Assembly: GCF_017551775.1 (NCBI RefSeq)
Contig: NZ_JAFZKX010000017.1
Coordinates: forward strand, 33,492 to 97,491
Origin: Fibrobacter sp.
GTDB lineage: Bacteria; Fibrobacterota; Fibrobacteria; Fibrobacterales; Fibrobacteraceae
Direction of reading: 5' to 3'
DNA length: 64,000 nucleotides
Both the position numbers and the translations under genes were made by a program. A model generated the notes under the pieces. The model had not been told where the DNA came from, did no database searches, and was given only the letters and a program-made list of their open reading frames with translations. Below are positions 26,706 to 34,466 of this stretch, in pieces (the first letter of the stretch is position 1; every line of letters begins with the position of its first letter).

Positions 26706-27641
26706 ATGCGTAAATACAAACTTATACTTCTCTCTCTTGCCACCGCCGCATTTGCCAACGTGAATGACGGCACAACAGAAACCTCTACCCCGGCTGCACA
26801 GGCAGTTCCGGCACAGCAAATCGAAGCTCCGGCTGAAGCGGCCGCCCAGGCCCCCGCAGCAGAAGTTTCCGCCCCTGTCGCAACAGAAGCGCCCGCACAA
26901 AACGCGGCACCCGTTATTATTATTCCGGCCCCCGCTCCGGCACCCGCCCAGGCCGAGGCTCCGGCTCCCGCTCCGGCACCCAAGACAATCGTAGTCCAGG
27001 AAAAGCCCGTTGTAGCAAAGCAGGCCAACAAGTCCGCTAACCGCAGCAGCTTCTTCTTCAGCTCGAACTTCGGCGTACGCTACATGAAGCTTGCGTACCA
27101 GTCCTACGACGACTTGGAATACGGTTACAACAAAAGCGGTTCCACCAGCAGGTTCAAGGGTTTCGGCCCTGATATCGGCCTCAAGTTCGGTGGACTCATC
27201 GCCAACCGTCTCGCCATGTACTGCACCATGGAATTCGGCACGTTCGACGGTAACTACAAGGCCAACGTGAAGGATTATAAAGGGGTCTCCGAAGAATACG
27301 ACTTCGATACGGACGCAATCCGATTCACGTTCGGCGGCGGTACCACGCTCTTCTTGACCAACGACACGAACAGCGTTCTGAACGGAGCCTTCGTCGGCAT
27401 CACGGCTAGCGTCTTCGTTGCATCGGCCGGTATGATCGACCCCGATATTGATGCACTCGAAATAGACGAAGCCGGTCTCGCCTTCGGTATGGAAATCGGA
27501 AAAGTCTGGAGCCTGGGCGACTCCTGGAGCGCAGGTCTCGTGGCCAAGGGCTCTCTCGACGGCACCATCCGTGACGGTACGAGCGGCAACAATACCGACT
27601 GCTACACCGTCGGCCTCAGCCTGGTCGTAGTCCGCAAGTAA
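26706..27641 (+). CDS. Outer-membrane protein with Ala/Pro-rich periplasmic linker and small beta-barrel
   Basis: A 311-residue protein. The signal peptide is residues 1-17 (LILLSLATAAFA). Residues about 25-105 are a low-complexity Ala/Pro/Glu/Gln stretch (AEAAAQAPAAEV, APAPAPAQAEAPAPAPAPK). From about 110 to the end there is an outer-membrane barrel (FFFSSNFGVRYMKLAYQSYDD ... VGLSLVVVRK) of about eight strands. Such Pro/Ala linkers can span the periplasm or pass through peptidoglycan. No family is named. It has its own promoter and a strong terminator, so it is monocistronic. Confidence 0.6.
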   Translation: MRKYKLILLSLATAAFANVNDGTTETSTPAAQAVPAQQIEAPAEAAAQAPAAEVSAPVATEAPAQNAAPVIIIPAPAPAPAQAEAPAPAPAPKTIVVQEKPVVAKQANKSANRSSFFFSSNFGVRYMKLAYQSYDDLEYGYNKSGSTSRFKGFGPDIGLKFGGLIANRLAMYCTMEFGTFDGNYKANVKDYKGVSEEYDFDTDAIRFTFGGGTTLFLTNDTNSVLNGAFVGITASVFVASAGMIDPDIDALEIDEAGLAFGMEIGKVWSLGDSWSAGLVAKGSLDGTIRDGTSGNNTDCYTVGLSLVVVRK

Positions 27642-27676
27642 AATTTCTGGGCCCCATTATCGGGGCTATCTAGATC

Positions 27677-28660
27677 TTAGCGACCGAGCAGCATGCAATT
27701 TTCGCATGCTGCTCCTTTTTTTGTGCGGTCACCGAAACGGCGTTCCGGATTCGGGCAACGTTCTTCCGTTCCGTCGGGCAGGATCCAGATTTCATCCTTG
27801 AAAAAGTCGCAGGGGCCCTCGCCCGAGGCAATTTTACGAACGGGCATGGCGCCGGCGGTATCAGCCCCGAAAAAGAGGCTACCTTCGCAACGCACCCGCG
27901 GGTAATGCGTCCGCAGGGATTCCAGCTCCCGGCGGATTTCGTGCACGGAGGAACCCGCGATTCCGTATTCAGCGCGAAGGGTTTCCCCCGCCGAAATAAA
28001 CACCGGAAGGTTCCACTTGATGCGCACAATCCCGACAGAATCCGCCCAGCGTAGAATTTCAGGAACGCCGCGCAGGAGATTCTTGTGCAACGTCACCTGA
28101 AGCGAGACCGTCGCGACCCAAGATTGTCCGCTATTCTTTTCATGTTCCTGCCCGCAGGCGATTCTTTGCCGCAACTCGCCCGCAAGGGAAAGCAGTTTTT
28201 CCACGTTGGAGCACCAGCAATCGAAAGACAATCCCGGCATCATCTCGGCGAATGTGGGAGCGTCGAACCCCATGCAGCTCACCTTGATATCGCTGCAGGC
28301 AAGGAGCAGGCGCTCCATCCCTGCAGCCGTGCCCCATATTCCGGGGAAGCTGCCGTTTGTCGTGAGGTTGAGCGGGATTTTCTTTTCACCGCAAAACTCG
28401 AGCAATTCCTCAAATTTTGAATAAAGTAATGGTTCACCCATCGTACTCGGGATGACCTCGCGAAGCCCGCACTGCCCTTTACCGGGCAAGCCGCTTGAGG
28501 CATCGCCCGCGATTACCCCCGCATACTTTTCGATAGCGGCCTTCGCGACTTCGAGAGGCATCTCGCCCATCCCGAAAGGCCTTCCCCGCTGGTTCAAGAA
28601 ACACAACGGGCAGCGCAGGTTGCACTTGTCCGGATTCGTGAGGAGGGTGAGCCGGCGCAT
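27677..28660 (-). CDS. Radical SAM protein with SPASM-like C-terminus
   Basis: A 327-residue protein. The radical SAM cluster motif is C13-x3-C17-x2-C20 (CNLRCPLC), followed by MGEPLLYSKFEELLEFC (GE motif) and LTTNGS. The C-terminal third has five or six further Cys (RCEG, GPCDFF, PDGTEERCPNP, ACENC) arranged like a SPASM/twitch auxiliary-cluster domain. Such proteins modify peptides or proteins, or act as sulfatase or mycofactocin-type maturases. The substrate here is unknown and no small precursor peptide was seen nearby. It starts 24 bases after the thioredoxin-reductase-like gene ends, so the two are probably one operon. Confidence 0.75.
   Translation of the reverse strand: MRRLTLLTNPDKCNLRCPLCFLNQRGRPFGMGEMPLEVAKAAIEKYAGVIAGDASSGLPGKGQCGLREVIPSTMGEPLLYSKFEELLEFCGEKKIPLNLTTNGSFPGIWGTAAGMERLLLACSDIKVSCMGFDAPTFAEMMPGLSFDCWCSNVEKLLSLAGELRQRIACGQEHEKNSGQSWVATVSLQVTLHKNLLRGVPEILRWADSVGIVRIKWNLPVFISAGETLRAEYGIAGSSVHEIRRELESLRTHYPRVRCEGSLFFGADTAGAMPVRKIASGEGPCDFFKDEIWILPDGTEERCPNPERRFGDRTKKGAACENCMLLGR
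27686..27722 (+). terminator. Intrinsic terminator of the 26706 gene, inside the 3' end of the radical SAM gene
   Basis: Perfect 11-bp stem GAGCAGCATGC/GCATGCTGCTC with loop AATTTTC, followed by CTTTTTTT on the plus strand. The stem codes for the last residues of the converging minus-strand gene (around MLLGR). Confidence 0.85.
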
Positions 28661-28684
28661 CGCACAGATACCGCGGGTGCGATT

Positions 28685-29554
28685 CTAGCCTTCCCGCGTC
28701 TCCCGCAAATACTTGATGGCGGCAAGGCCCGCAATGGCGCCCTCGCCTACGGCGACGGCGACCTGCAACGTCCCGCCGGTACAGTCGCCCGCGGCGAACA
28801 GTCCGGGAACCGTCGTCATGAAGTTCTTGTCGAGCACCACATTCCCGTTCTCGAAGGCGGCTCCCGCCTTGCGGGCAAGGTCCATCGCACTCGCGCTCCC
28901 GAGGGCAACGAACAACCCGTCGAGCTTGATTTCGGATTCATCCATGAACACCGCTCCGGCAAGCTGGCCTTCGCCAAGCAGCGCCTTGAGCGGGCGCTTC
29001 TCGATTTTCACAGTCTCCGGGAATTCAGCCGTGACCTCGGCCCCGTTGGTCAAGAGCGTCACGCTGCCGGCGATATTCAAAAGTTCCTTGCACTCGTGGA
29101 GGGCGTACTCCCCGGCCCCGAGTACGGCGACGTTCTTGCCGCGATAGAAGAAGGCGTCGCATATGGCGCAATAGCTCACGCCGTGGCCTTCCAGTTCGGC
29201 CATCTTCGGCAGGGGCTGTTTTTTGCGGGCAGAACCGGTCGCCATGATGCATGCGCGTCCGCGGTATTCCCCCGCAAGCCCTGTTGCGACAAACATATTG
29301 CCGTCGAAGTACAGGTCCGTCACCTCGTCGTCCACGATATGAGCACCGAGGGATTGCGCCTGGCGCTTGCCGACCGCAAAAAGCTCGGAGCCGGCCAGAG
29401 GCTTCTCCAGGCCATAGTAATTCTCTATCATGTGCGCTTTTTCGAGCGCCCCGGAATCCTTGCCTACCAGCACGACGTCCAATCCGGACCTCAATGCGTA
29501 CAAGCTAGCCGACACACCTGCCGGCCCATAACCGATAATAATTACATCTGACAT
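28685..29554 (-). CDS. Thioredoxin-reductase-like FAD/NAD(P) oxidoreductase
   Basis: A 289-residue protein, slightly shorter than E. coli TrxB (about 320). FAD site IIIGYGPAGVSASLYALRSG (5-24). Redox-active C129-A-I-C132 in GVSYCAICDAFFYRG. NAD(P)-binding VAVLGAGEYALHECKEL. C-terminal FAD motif VPGLFAAGDCTGGTLQVAVAVGEGAIAG. It likely reduces thioredoxin or a related partner with NAD(P)H. The start is the ATG at 29554, with GGAGG five bases upstream. It pairs with a radical SAM protein, so it may serve that pathway rather than general thiol balance; this is inference. Confidence 0.85.
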   Translation of the reverse strand: MSDVIIIGYGPAGVSASLYALRSGLDVVLVGKDSGALEKAHMIENYYGLEKPLAGSELFAVGKRQAQSLGAHIVDDEVTDLYFDGNMFVATGLAGEYRGRACIMATGSARKKQPLPKMAELEGHGVSYCAICDAFFYRGKNVAVLGAGEYALHECKELLNIAGSVTLLTNGAEVTAEFPETVKIEKRPLKALLGEGQLAGAVFMDESEIKLDGLFVALGSASAMDLARKAGAAFENGNVVLDKNFMTTVPGLFAAGDCTGGTLQVAVAVGEGAIAGLAAIKYLRETREG

Positions 29555-29598
29555 AAGAACCTCCATTCCAAAAATACGAAAAAAATTTATTTTAGTGT

Positions 29599-29611
29599 AT
29601 ATATAAAAGGA
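29599..29611 (+). promoter_or_regulatory. -10 and Shine-Dalgarno of the GH8 gene
   Basis: TATATA (29599-29604) is followed at once by AAAGGA (29606-29611), eight bases before the ATG at 29620. No good -35 was found. Confidence 0.45.
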
Positions 29612-29619
29612 CTATAACC

Positions 29620-30732
29620 ATGGATTGCAAAAAGCCCCGCGACATGTTCGTCGAAGCAGGCTACGGCCCCAACTTCGCCGATCAACTTATCCAGAACGCA
29701 TTCAGCAAGCTTTTTGAAGGCGACCCCATCGACGAGCGGGTCTGCTTCGACGCCTCCGATGACATGGCATACATCATCGATATCGGGCACGACGACATCC
29801 GTTCCGAGGGCATGAGCTACGGCATGTTCATCGCGGCCCTCACCGGCCACGACAAGCTGTTCCAGAAACTGTGGAACTTCGCGAAGAAATACCTGAGGAA
29901 CAACGACGGCCCGCACAAGGGATACTTCTCCTGGCAGGTATCCACCACCGACTTCTCGATGATGGACCCGGGTGCCGCCCCCGACGGCGAAGAATACATC
30001 GCCGCAGCCCTCCTCATCGCCGCAAGGGAATTCAACCGCGACGACTACAAGCAAGAAGCCATCGAGCTCATCAACTGCATCAAGGACAAGCCGTTCAACG
30101 AGCTCGTGGGCCCGATGATCGACCCCGTAAAAAAGCTCGTCAAGTTCTCGCCCGTGCTCGGCAACGACTTTACCGACCCGAGCTACCACACCATCGCCTT
30201 CTACCGCGCATTCGCAGTGGCTACCGGCGACAACGAATGGCTCGAAATCGCAAAGAAAAGCATTGAATACCTGAAAAAGGCCGCGCACCCGGTCACCGGG
30301 CTCTGCGGAGACTACTCCGAATACGACGGCACCCCGAAGGCCATGCCCTGGTTCCCAGAAAGCAACTGCTTCAGCGGCGACGCATGGCGCGTGGCGCTCA
30401 ACCTGAGCCTCGACTACGCGCTCAACCGCGGCGACGAAAGCGAAAAGGACACCTGCACGCGACTGCTGAACTTCTTCGAGAGCCGCAGGCCCTACCTTTC
30501 GGACTACGCGACAGACGGATCGCCTTATCCGCGCCAGGGCCGCAACGCAACGCCCGGCATCATCGCGATGAACGCCGCCGCCACGCAGGTACTCGATTCC
30601 GAAGACCCGCTGGTAAAATCGTTCGTGAAGGACCTCGCGGCGCTCTCCGTACCTTTCCGTTTCTGGCGCTACTACGACGGCATGCTCTACATCATCGGGC
30701 TACTGGCCACCGCCGGCAAGATTATCATCTAA
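29620..30732 (+). CDS. GH8 reducing-end xylose-releasing exo-oligoxylanase (Rex-like)
   Basis: A 370-residue (alpha/alpha)6 glycosidase with no signal peptide, so probably cytoplasmic. The family GH8 signature DDIRSEGMSYGMFIAAL includes the likely general acid Glu63; Asp254 in FSGDAWRV is the likely base, by analogy with Bacillus Rex. Other typical segments are GYFSWQVSTTDFSMMDPGAAPDGEEYIAAALLIAA, DPSYHTIAFYRAFA and PESNCFSGDAWRV. Rex enzymes remove xylose from the reducing end of short xylo-oligosaccharides. This suits a plant-fibre degrader that takes up oligosaccharides. A FISUMP lipoprotein gene follows 14 bases later. Confidence 0.85.
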   Translation: MDCKKPRDMFVEAGYGPNFADQLIQNAFSKLFEGDPIDERVCFDASDDMAYIIDIGHDDIRSEGMSYGMFIAALTGHDKLFQKLWNFAKKYLRNNDGPHKGYFSWQVSTTDFSMMDPGAAPDGEEYIAAALLIAAREFNRDDYKQEAIELINCIKDKPFNELVGPMIDPVKKLVKFSPVLGNDFTDPSYHTIAFYRAFAVATGDNEWLEIAKKSIEYLKKAAHPVTGLCGDYSEYDGTPKAMPWFPESNCFSGDAWRVALNLSLDYALNRGDESEKDTCTRLLNFFESRRPYLSDYATDGSPYPRQGRNATPGIIAMNAAATQVLDSEDPLVKSFVKDLAALSVPFRFWRYYDGMLYIIGLLATAGKIII

Positions 30733-30746
30733 AAACAGGAGGACCT

Positions 30747-31673
30747 ATGCAAAAGAGAACCACCATCTCCATCCTCGCCATCATGGCCGCCTTCGCTCTC
30801 ACCGCCTGCGAAGACGTCCGCGTGCAGGAATTCCCTGACGGCAAGGTACGTATGGAGACGACCTACGTCAAGGACAAGAAGCAGGGTATCGAAAAGGAAT
30901 ACTACAACAACGGCACTCTCAAGCGCGAAACGAACTACAACGAAGACCGCAAGGAAGGCGTGCAGAAGGAATACTACGACGACGGTACGCTCCAGGCCGA
31001 GACCCCGTTCGCCGACGGCTACATCGAAGGCGAAGTCTCGAAGTACCACAAGAACGGCAAGCTCGCCTCCAAGGCGAAATACCAGAAGAACAAGCAGATT
31101 GAATTCGGCGAAGTCTTCGACCCCGATGGAAGCCCCGCTACCGACGGCAGCTACAAGGACCCGCGCGACGGATACGCCTACCAGTGGATCCGCATCGGCA
31201 CGCAGCTCTGGACCGCCGAGAACATGAACTTCGGTACCTATGAAGGTTCCGTGTGCAACCAGTGCAACCACTGGGGCCGCCTCTACAACTTCGAGAACGC
31301 GAAGAAAGCCTGCCTCGAAGGTTTCCACATGCCCACCAAGGAAGAATGGAAGACGTTGCTCACCTTCGCCGAAACAAGCGGCAAGGTCGGTACCGTACTC
31401 AAGGCCGGCTTCGGCTGGGATCCCATCAAGGAAGGCGGGAACGACTACGGCAACGGCAAGGATGAACTCGGGTTCGGCGTGAAGGCCGGCGGCGCCCACT
31501 TCGCAAAGAGCGACGTCCCGCTGAAGGAACGCAAGTTCGAAGATGCCGGCAAGAAGGCCTACCTCTGGACCGCCGAAGGCGAAGTCCTCGTGTTCTACCA
31601 CGACAAGGACATCGCAAAGTTCGAAAAGTTCAATCCCGAATTCGGCGCCAGCCTCCGCTGCCTGAAGGACTAG
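30747..31673 (+). CDS. Lipoprotein with MORN/YwqK-like repeats and FISUMP domain
   Basis: A 308-residue protein with lipobox LTAC (Cys21). Residues about 25-120 hold four tandem repeats of the type GIEKEYYNNGTLKRETNY and GVQKEYYDDGTLQAETPF, like MORN-variant (YwqK) repeats. From about 135 the Fib_succ_major domain follows: DPRDGYAYQWIRIGTQLWTAENMNFGTY, CNHWGRLYNFENAKKACLEGFHMPTKEEW, ending GASLRCLKD. FISUMP proteins are abundant surface lipoproteins of Fibrobacter; their ligands are unknown. The start has a strong SD (AGGAGG). It is probably co-transcribed with the GH8 gene. Confidence 0.85.
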   Translation: MQKRTTISILAIMAAFALTACEDVRVQEFPDGKVRMETTYVKDKKQGIEKEYYNNGTLKRETNYNEDRKEGVQKEYYDDGTLQAETPFADGYIEGEVSKYHKNGKLASKAKYQKNKQIEFGEVFDPDGSPATDGSYKDPRDGYAYQWIRIGTQLWTAENMNFGTYEGSVCNQCNHWGRLYNFENAKKACLEGFHMPTKEEWKTLLTFAETSGKVGTVLKAGFGWDPIKEGGNDYGNGKDELGFGVKAGGAHFAKSDVPLKERKFEDAGKKAYLWTAEGEVLVFYHDKDIAKFEKFNPEFGASLRCLKD

Positions 31674-31689
31674 CGAGCACCTACGGTGC

Positions 31690-31735
31690 AGTTATTAGTT
31701 ATTAGTGATGAGTTATTAGTTACTAGTTAATAGAC
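31690..31735. repeat. TTATTAGT low-complexity repeat
   Basis: Five to six close copies of the word TTATTAGT/TTACTAGT run in tandem just after the FISUMP gene. They resemble the ACTAGT words at 1100-1165 and near 45727. Confidence 0.6.
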
Positions 31736-31738
31736 TCA

Positions 31739-31775
31739 AAGGTCTCGAGATGATTCTCGAGACCTTATTTGTTAA
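31739..31775 (+). terminator. Hairpin terminator of the GH8-FISUMP operon
   Basis: Perfect 12-bp stem AAGGTCTCGAGA/TCTCGAGACCTT with loop TGAT, followed by ATTTGTT. The T-run is weak, but the stem is strong and well placed between converging genes. Confidence 0.7.
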
Positions 31776-31800
31776 TAACTTGGAACTAGGAACTAGTAGC
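31776..31800. repeat. GAACTTGG-type intergenic repeat
   Basis: The text AACTTGGAACTAGGAACTAG matches the reverse complement of the segment at 1080-1098 and is close to the text at 47431-47450. The stop codon of the gene remnant at 31793 falls inside it. Confidence 0.6.
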
Positions 31801-32015
31801 CCGTCGTAACCATCACATGAAGATTCGAATACTTTTCCGCATATTTTTTCAATACGGAGTCCTTGTCATCTAGAATCTGGACTTCAACAATCATAGGGGA
31901 AGAGAAGTCGGCATTCATCGGAAGAAACCCACCAGCAATATACCACCCCTGTCGATAAGATTCGTTTCTTTCGTACAAAGTTTTCTATGAAATGTTCTTC
32001 AATTCCAAACCACCA
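31793..32015 (-). pseudogene. Truncated, frameshifted copy of the neighbouring lipoprotein's C-terminus
   Basis: Read from 31978 downward, the peptide has RQGWYIAGGFLPMNADFSSP followed by MIVEVQILDDKDSVLKKYAE. This closely matches the end of the 32027-32575 product (RQGWGISGVYLLSSEAQFNS, MVVEIQIIDDKDSVLKNTAK). A WWF-coding segment at 32007-32015 matches the WWFDERDE part of the intact gene but lies in another frame, so a frameshift separates them. There is no start, signal peptide or N-terminal half. It looks like a remnant of a tandem partial duplication. Confidence 0.75.
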
Positions 32016-32026
32016 TATATCTACAA

Positions 32027-32575
32027 TCAATCTCCCGTAGATATCAGCAAATATGGATTAGAATATTTTTTTGCAGTATTCTTCAAAACGGAATCCTTGT
32101 CATCTATAATTTGTATTTCAACGACCATTGGGGAGTTAAACTGCGCTTCTGATGATAGTAAATACACACCACTTATTCCCCATCCCTGACGTCGAATTTC
32201 ATCCCGTTCATCAAACCACCAGCATCCAGACGATTTAGGAAAAACGGAATCTGTTTCAAAAACATAGGATTCGCCCCCTATTGTCAAGGATGTTTTTATT
32301 AAAGCATTTAAATGATCGGGCAGTCTTTCTAAGGTATCAACATTATCAAAACATAAATGAACAATCCAATGTATCTGGCCATCCAATCTTGAGCCCCAAA
32401 AAGATGGTTTTCGCGGTTTATCAACTACAAAAGTCTGTTTTTCCGTATTATTTATATCGACTTCAAAAGAACCTAGCACCCTATACCCACCCAACACCCG
32501 ATCAAACATTTTTATTTGATTAGTCGTGCAACCAACCAGAAAAACAAGCAGAAACAAAAAGGACTTTTTTACCAT
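32027..32575 (-). CDS. Predicted lipoprotein of unknown function (AT-rich)
   Basis: A 182-residue protein with a signal peptide and lipobox LVGC (Cys16). No domain is recognised. The mature part contains a Trp/Gly-rich segment (FWGSRLDGQIHWIVHLCFD) and a C-terminal beta-rich half that is also present as a broken copy just downstream. The gene is visibly more AT-rich than its neighbours, with codons such as ATA and TTA, which may mean a recent arrival. The start is the ATG at 32575; an in-frame codon 21 bases upstream is less likely. Confidence 0.6.
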   Translation of the reverse strand: MVKKSFLFLLVFLVGCTTNQIKMFDRVLGGYRVLGSFEVDINNTEKQTFVVDKPRKPSFWGSRLDGQIHWIVHLCFDNVDTLERLPDHLNALIKTSLTIGGESYVFETDSVFPKSSGCWWFDERDEIRRQGWGISGVYLLSSEAQFNSPMVVEIQIIDDKDSVLKNTAKKYSNPYLLISTGD

Positions 32576-32631
32576 AGGATGCGTTCCCTTCAACAATAAT
32601 CCATTATAGCAAAATAAATCCCATTACAGAC

Positions 32632-32660
32632 AAAGCCCCCGGTTATTACCGAGGGCTTCT
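32632..32660 (-). terminator. Hairpin after argJ
   Basis: Stem AAGCCCTCGGT/ACCGGGGGCTT (one mismatch or G-T pair) with loop AATA on the minus strand, about 30 bases after the argJ stop. The T-tract is short. Confidence 0.6.
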
Positions 32661-32691
32661 TGTTTACTTCAAATGGTACGCGAGCGGTCGC

Positions 32692-33909
32692 TTACGTCGT
32701 ATACTCGGCGTTGATCTTCACGTAGCCGTAGCTCAAGTCGCAGGTAAACGCGCTTGCGGATGCCTGCCCGATGTTGAGCACGAGCGTTACTTTGTATTCA
32801 CGCTGGCGAACGACCGCATGGAGTGCCGCCGTCTGGGCTTCGTCGAGCTGGATGGGGCGCCCGCCTTCGAGCACCTTCACGTCGCCGAAGTACAGGTCGG
32901 TGTGTTCGGCCACCATGTTGCAGCCGCTGGAACCCGCGCTGCTGAGGATGCGGCCCCAGTTCGGGTCTTCACCGAACATCGCGCACTTCGCGAGGTTGCT
33001 GGTACCGATGAAGCGCGCCATGCGGAGAGCTTCTTCGTGGCTTTCGGCCTTCTCGATGCGCAGTTCGATAAGCTTGGTGGCGCCTTCGCCATCACGCACG
33101 ATGTCCTTCGCGAGGCTCTGCATAATGAGCATCAGCGCCGCACGGAATTCACCCTGCTCGGTAAGGCTCAGGTCTTCGTAGCGAAGCCCGCTCATGCCGT
33201 TGGCCAGCAAGATGCAGGTGTCGTTCGTGCTCGTGTCGCCATCGACGGTAATCGCATTGAAGGAATCCGCAATGTCGGCGCGGAATTCGGCGAAGAAGTC
33301 GATGGGGAGCGAAATGTCGGTCGTAATGAAGGCAAGCATGGTCGCCATGTTCGGGTGGATCATGCCCGAGCCCTTGCAGGCGCCGCCAATCGTCACCACG
33401 CCCTTCTCGGTGTGGATTTCAACGGCATGGCTCTTGAGGGCAAGGTCGGTCGTGAGGATGGCGCGGCCGAATTCTTCGGAAGCATCGGCATGCAGCTTTT
33501 CGACGAGCCTCGGGATTCCCGCCTCGATCTTGTCCATCGGCATCAGGTGACCAATCACGCCCGTGCTGCAAACGAGCACGCTCTTCGGGGTAAGGCCGAG
33601 CGCTTCTTCGGTAAGCGTCGCCATGCGTTCGGCATCCTTGTAACCCTGTTCACCGGTGCAGGCGTTCGCGTTGCCGCTGTTCACCACGACGGCAGTCGCG
33701 AAGTGGGCGTGTTCAAGCGCAGCCTTGTCGTACAATACCGGAGCGGCCTTCACCTTGTTGGTGGTAAAAACGGCGAAGCAGCGCGCAGCCTTCTCGCTCT
33801 TGAGGAGCGCCATATCGGCATTGCCGCTAGCCTTGATACCGGCACAAATTCCAGATGCGGTGAACCCCTTGGGGGAACATACGCCGCCCTTATCCAGCAG
33901 ATTGTACAT
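32692..33909 (-). CDS. argJ: Bifunctional glutamate N-acetyltransferase/amino-acid acetyltransferase ArgJ
   Basis: A 405-residue enzyme of arginine synthesis that recycles acetyl from N-acetylornithine to glutamate. Motifs: NSGNANACTGEQG, CSTGVIGHLMPMDKI, the self-cleavage region KGSGMIHPNMATMLAFITTD, where cleavage at the Ala-Thr bond frees the Thr nucleophile, and ITVDGDTSTNDTCILLANG. Length and motifs are normal. SD AGGAGA precedes the ATG. It stands alone, divergent from greA; whether it also accepts acetyl-CoA cannot be told. Confidence 0.96.
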   Translation of the reverse strand: MYNLLDKGGVCSPKGFTASGICAGIKASGNADMALLKSEKAARCFAVFTTNKVKAAPVLYDKAALEHAHFATAVVVNSGNANACTGEQGYKDAERMATLTEEALGLTPKSVLVCSTGVIGHLMPMDKIEAGIPRLVEKLHADASEEFGRAILTTDLALKSHAVEIHTEKGVVTIGGACKGSGMIHPNMATMLAFITTDISLPIDFFAEFRADIADSFNAITVDGDTSTNDTCILLANGMSGLRYEDLSLTEQGEFRAALMLIMQSLAKDIVRDGEGATKLIELRIEKAESHEEALRMARFIGTSNLAKCAMFGEDPNWGRILSSAGSSGCNMVAEHTDLYFGDVKVLEGGRPIQLDEAQTAALHAVVRQREYKVTLVLNIGQASASAFTCDLSYGYVKINAEYTT

Positions 33910-33961
33910 ACTATCTCCTAAAAAGATGTTCTTTCGCGATTACGGGCCCGCGAAGCCTCGT

Positions 33962-33967
33962 TAAAAT
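33962..33967 (+). promoter_or_regulatory. -10 box (TAAAAT) of greA
   Basis: TAAAAT lies 16 bases before the greA ATG at 33984, in the short divergent gap with argJ. No clear -35. Confidence 0.4.
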
Positions 33968-33983
33968 TTGTACTTTGTAGAGC

Positions 33984-34451
33984 ATGGAAAAGATCAAGTT
34001 TACACAGGAAGCTTTCGACAAGCTCGTTAAAGACCTAGAAAATTTAAAAAATGTAGAACGTCCGCGCGTATTGCAAGAACTGGTTGATGCCCGTGCACAG
34101 GGCGATTTGAGCGAAAACGCCGAATACCACGCAGCGAAGGAACGTCTCTCCTCCATCGACAATATCGAGATGCCGAGGCTCCAGGACCAGATTGCCCGTG
34201 CCGAAGTCGTCGCGTTCGACCCGAACTGCGATACCATCCGCTTTGGCGCCAAGGTGTCCCTCCTCAACTCGAAGACCAAGAAGAACGTCGTTTACCAGCT
34301 GGTGAGCCCCGAAGAAGCGGACGCGCTCAACGGCAAGATCAGCTTCAAGAGCCCCATCGGCGCCGCCCTCATGGGCAAGAAGAAGGGCGAGACCATCGAG
34401 GTCACGACCCCGAGAGGCATCAACAAGTTCGAAATTCTCGACATCAACTAA
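33984..34451 (+). CDS. greA: Transcription elongation factor GreA
   Basis: A 155-residue protein. The N-terminal coiled coil carries the acidic tip sequence ARAQGDLSENAEYHAAKERLS, which reaches the RNA polymerase active site and stimulates transcript cleavage. The C-terminal FKBP-like domain includes VSLLNSKTKKNVVYQLVSPEEAD and ISFKSPIGAALMGKKKGETIEVTTPRG. Length is normal. holA begins 15 bases downstream, so they are likely one transcript. Confidence 0.96.
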   Translation: MEKIKFTQEAFDKLVKDLENLKNVERPRVLQELVDARAQGDLSENAEYHAAKERLSSIDNIEMPRLQDQIARAEVVAFDPNCDTIRFGAKVSLLNSKTKKNVVYQLVSPEEADALNGKISFKSPIGAALMGKKKGETIEVTTPRGINKFEILDIN

Positions 34452-34466
34452 GTCGAAACGCCCCCA

